Positions 60,300 to 64,000 of a stretch of DNA of 64,000 nt are shown in pieces; the stretch's first letter is position 1; the number at the start of each line of letters is the position of its first letter. A model generated the notes under the pieces. That model was not told the DNA's origin. It saw only the letters and a program-made list of their open reading frames with translations, and did not search any database. Origin of the DNA: Flabesymbios commensalis (taxonomy: Eukaryota > Annelida > Polychaeta > Terebellida > Flabelligeridae); assembly GCA_964017125.1 (NCBI GenBank), contig OZ024909.1, positions 52,144,914 through 52,208,913 on the forward strand, given 5' to 3'. The translations under genes were made by a program, and so were the position numbers.

Positions 60300-61065
60300 C
60301 GTGTTCAGTCAGATCAAGGAATATCGCCTATAGATTCCTTGTCAGACAAAACACGCTCATCCCTAAACCAGTCAGTTGTCTGTAAACCAGTAGGCCTACA
60401 TTGTCGCAGCGGGGTGATAATGCTGCGGGCTATCTGTTGGTGAACTCAACCATTTTATTTTTTCAGGCATATACTATTGTTTGTTCTCAATTAGGTCCTT
60501 ATTAAAATAAGGGAGATTTGAAAATACAAAATAATAATAATGTGAACTCAATCTCTCAATTTCAAGGACTCATACGCGAATAACGCAACATGACATATTA
60601 TTAGATGGATTATAAACTTGGGAACACACTGTTTGTGTATATAGCAGTGCCAGGGTGCTTAGTCTACTTAATTTTAGGGGGGAGGTATCATGCTGTTAAG
60701 GGGGGATGCCGCAACCTGAAACCAACCGTGTAAGGCCTCACAAGGTAACCTATTAAACTTTCTATTAATGTCAGCTTCCGTGGCATATCATGCATATGGC
60801 TCGATCTATTATAGAAAGTGATGGGTAACATAGATTCATCACTCACCATAAACACTTTTTTTAAATGTACAGATATAAAATGAAAAAAATCATCAACTTT
60901 TGTTTTCTTTATCATTAATAGATTACAGACAATGCATTAGACATATCAAAATAAACTTGAAAAAAGGTTGTCGGAAAAGTACCGCACTCATGGGTAGCCC
61001 AGCCCCTGCCTATTCCCAGAACACTCGGCACCCTGACTCGGCATGCGGCAGGCAGCCGATATTAC
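60300..61065. other. upstream DNA, nothing recognised
   Basis: No repeat or frame of note. Small frames on both strands lack coding character. Confidence 0.45.
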
Positions 61066-61069
61066 ACAC

Positions 61070-61165
61070 ACACTTATTCACCACACCAATGTTGGGTCAT
61101 CGCCGTAAAAGATGGCCCAACATTGTTTCAACATTGGTTCAATGTTTGCTGTGTTTGCTGTGGTC
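61070..61165. repeat. hairpin repeat, CCAACGTTGG family
   Basis: ACACCAATGTTGGGTCATCG and AGATGGCCCAACATTGTTTC, ending TCAATGTTTGCTGTGTTTGC. One arm is shorter than usual. Confidence 0.6.
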
Positions 61166-61289
61166 ACAGTACATGCAGTAGACAGCGTGCTGACCAGTAC
61201 CACGCGTGATAACGATTGCGCGCGCTCAGTAAGTCCATACATCTCTCTGCTAAGGTTTACCCAGCGCTGGCTCTAGTGGCTGTCGTCTG

Positions 61290-61430
61290 TAGTTTTACGG
61301 CAAGCGTAGCGGCAACTATTAAAGCTTATCTGTAAATCAATAAAGCGTAGCGGCATTTAGTAAACGTAGCGGCCAAAAAGTGAAGCATAGCGAGGCCGCT
61401 ACGCTATAACGCTTTAGGGGGAACCCTGGT
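61290..61430. repeat. GCGTAGCGGC repeats
   Basis: GCGTAGCGGC or a variant occurs four times, then once inverted (GGCCGCTACGC), followed by AGGGGGAACCCTGG, which resembles a hAT-type end. Confidence 0.5.
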
Positions 61431-62560
61431 CTATATTTTGGCATTCGTATTTTCATAAGATTTATTTTTGTTCTTTTTAACCCATACTCTGGTATGAGAA
61501 TATGCCATATGAATTTTGTCACTGGCAAGGGATTTTGTCCAAAAACATAAAAAAATGACATATTTAAACCAATAGCCAGCGATCCCATCAAAACCGATAA
61601 AGCCAAAACCCATTACACATGGTGACATTGGTTGGGGTTGGGCTTCATGAGGATGCTACCCTTAGGTCATGGCAAGGTCATCTCAAGGTCACAGCAAGGT
61701 CAAATCAGCTCAAATTGGGTAAAAAAAGCTTATTTTTGTAGTTTTTGCTCCAATTATTTTCATTTGAGATGTCTATGATGGTTGTAACCTACCTAGGCCC
61801 GAGCACTGAGGTACACCAGAAAACCGTGAGAGGTTATTGGGGTAATATAGGGGTTGGAGGGATAATACCCCATCAAAAACCAACCTTATGTCACCCCTCT
61901 CTAAAATGGCAGAAATGGACCAAATAACAGGCAGAATGTCATTTTTGGACCAATGATCACCACTGCCAACAAAGTTGATGAAGCCCAACCCTAGTACACA
62001 TGGTGGCAAGGGTTGGGGTTGTGCTTTATGGGGTGCTACCCCAAGGTCATGGAAAGGTCATCTCAAGGTCACAGCAAGGTCAAATCAGCTCAAATTGGGT
62101 AAAAATAGCTTATTTGTGTAGTTTTTGCTCCAATTATGTTTCTTTGAGATGTCTATGATGGTTGTAACCCACCTAGGCCCGCACGGAGAGGTACACCAAA
62201 AAAACCTCAAGAGGTTATGGGGGTAATATAGGGGTTGGAAGGGTAACACCCCATCAAACCACACTTATGTCACCCCTCTCTAATGTGGCAGAAATGGACC
62301 AAATAACAGGCAGATAGTCATTTTTGGACCAATGACCAGCACTGCCATTAAAGCTGATGAAGCCCAACGCTAGTACACATGGTGACATGGGTTGTGTCTC
62401 ATGGGAGTGTTACTCAAGGTCACAGCAAGTTCATCTCAAGGCCACAACTAGGTCAAATCAGCTCAAAGCCCTGGTATTTCAGCGCATCTGATATGCAAAG
62501 ATGTAACAAATAACAGGTAGATTTTCATATCTGGACCAATCTGCTGGAGCCCAACGCAAA
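61430..62560. repeat. ~375-bp tandem repeat, about three units
   Basis: The landmark CACAGCAAGGTCAAATCAGC is at about 61690 and 62070, with a diverged third at ~62443. Each unit has several AAGGTCA words, TGAGATGTCTATGATGGTTG and GGACCAATGA. A fainter copy starts at 61430. Confidence 0.8.
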
Positions 62561-62984
62561 TAGGCTTACACATCTATGCTGTTGTAAGATGTGTAAGCCA
62601 ATATCAGTACTGAGTAACAATGGTCGCACAAACCAGGGCTATAATTGAAGCAGCTCTTCACCCAAGGTCACATCATGGGAAAACTGTACTTTCACAGTGG
62701 GAGACGAGTGATATACATTTATAACCTAAGTTGATTTCACACACTAATATGTTGCTTCGCTGGCAGCAATGTTACTAACTAATGAGAATACCACTTTTCT
62801 CATTTGATTTATAACTACACAACTAATGTTGCCATTTAAACACAACATAACATGAGACAATAATTGTTTCTTTGCATATTTATTGCTGATAGCTTACACT
62901 AGTGTCATATGAAGGTCATTTCAAAGTCAGATTTCACTAAAATATGTTAAAAATGACCTTTAGTGTTGTTTTTAATCAATTTAA

Positions 62985-63390
62985 ATACTATCTACATGTG
63001 TACATTAGTCGATCAATTCTCAACCAATTTTCATGGAATTGTTTCAGCACTAATTTTTATTACCTCAACAAATTCATAAAATAATCATAAAATTTATATT
63101 GTATATTGTAAAGGTTACTATAACACTATGATAAGCGTTTTATTATGTCCCACCTCTACAGACCCTTTCTTCACTTTTAATCAGAGAATTACAATACTAG
63201 TAATTACAATACTAGTGATGTCAAATGGTCTAATTTTTCTGAAATGTTCACTAAATTCCCGCTAAATTGTCATATAATACTGTTCTTGTCAGAAGACTTC
63301 AAAATTCTTGCAAAATGTCATGAAAAAAAGAAAAAATTGGTTGAGAATTTGATAAAGAAATCAGCAAAAACTAAGCGCTGTTAATAATAT
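62985..63390. mobile_element. diverged relative of the element A foldback
   Basis: TCGATCAATTCTCAACCAAT and TTTTCATGGAATT on the left, AATTGGTTGAGAATTTGATA and AAGAAATCAGCAAAAACT on the right, with GATGTCAAATGGTCTAATTT between. These line up with 39936-40325. The A-type TACCGTATTT ends are not seen. It is much older than the two A copies. Confidence 0.6.
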
Positions 63391-63821
63391 TTAGACCGAC
63401 TACATGTATACATAATAATGAACAAATTACATGACAAATGCCCAGCAACAGATCAGGCACTGTCCAATATAAAGTTCTGAAACATTGTTTAACACAAAGA
63501 GCTAGGCAGACAGTAGGTACACTCATAGGATGAACGCTTACAGACTCTCTGTCAACTGAACTGTACACATTCGCGAAAACAGGCTGTATCTTATTTTTTA
63601 CAGTGGTTCACAATCATCCAAGACCCTAGCCCTGATAATACAAAATGCTTGTGTGAAAGGTGCTTGTCTGCTTGAGAGTCAGCCTACAAATATAACAATA
63701 CATTGATATCGGTAACCATATTGTATATCATTTAAATTAATGTTACAAGGCAAAATATGCCAATGTTCTGGTTTAGGTTAGGCAGAGGTGACGATAAATA
63801 TGTACATGTACTTAACAAATG

Positions 63822-64000
63822 CTAACCCTTACAACGCTGAAATATTTTCATACAAACCATAGAGATCAATTTTTTTTTTCAATTTCAAGTCATCATAAAT
63901 GCCTTCGTTAATTCTTTCTGCTTTACTTGAATACCGCTTTTATGGTTCTACGGCCATTATAATTGTTTTTATTTTTTGGCCAGCATCAACGACAATGTCC
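63822..64000. mobile_element. piggyBac-like MITE, cut by the window end
   Basis: It starts CTAACCCTTACAACGCTGAA and goes on with TTCAAGTCATCATAAATGCC, AATTCTTTCTGCTTTACTTG and GGTTCTACGGCCATTATAAT, as in the 51113 copy. The palindrome part would lie beyond the window. Confidence 0.7.

Noticed and set aside
55161-64000. First coding exon of GPATCH1
   Set aside because: I scanned the minus strand for an acidic start like SDSEEDLVSYGT and found none with a fitting donor; it is probably beyond the window.

Overview
This is AT-rich eukaryotic DNA from an animal, most likely a marine invertebrate and perhaps a deuterostome such as an echinoderm. That placement is an impression. It rests on short GT-AG exons in long repeat-filled introns, on a GPATCH1 protein that aligns along its length with the vertebrate one, and on many copies of TAGGCCTA and ACATGTACATGT. 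No prokaryotic operon, CRISPR array, rRNA or convincing tRNA gene is present.

Two host genes converge. On the plus strand, six exons (357 to 18183) give the last ~250 residues of a protein I do not recognise. It has a lysine-rich coiled coil followed by a Gly/Gln/Tyr/Asn-rich tail, which suggests an RNA-associated protein. Its last coding exon has only 23 coding bases and lies 12.9 kb beyond the previous one. On the minus strand, sixteen exons (53835 down to 29663) encode nearly all of GPATCH1, a G-patch protein linked to the spliceosome. Only the short N-terminal exon is missing; I could not find it up to position 64000. Splice phases agree at every junction in both genes.

All the rest is intron or intergenic DNA loaded with repeats. 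(1) TTAA-flanked piggyBac-like MITEs with CCCTT-type ends and swappable internal palindromes occur about ten times; one has a perfect 64-bp palindrome at 51269-51332. (2) A second hairpin family, made of ~110-bp palindromes built on CCAACGTTGG and TTGGGCCAACGT, occurs more than ten times. (3) Element B (13390-15919, and inverted at 40816-42900) carries a tandem array of ~144-bp units; a related array lies at 7612-8960. (4) Element A (39487-40803 and 43151-44467) has ~29-bp terminal inverted repeats and an internal foldback; a diverged relative lies near 63 kb. A and B abut, giving an A-B-A nest inside one GPATCH1 intron. (5) Element C (about 22.16-26.16 kb) has inverted ends and a ~280-bp tandem array. 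(6) Further tandem arrays lie at 45.88-46.74, 54.37-55.15 and 61.43-62.56 kb. There is also a dimeric tRNA-derived SINE near 56.1 kb and a broken DIRS-like retroelement fossil near 11.6-13.3 kb.

No new protein-coding system is visible. The most unusual signals are in the repeats: modular palindromic MITEs, and several unrelated arrays that share one GCCATTTT/ATGGCGGCC (YY1-like) motif.
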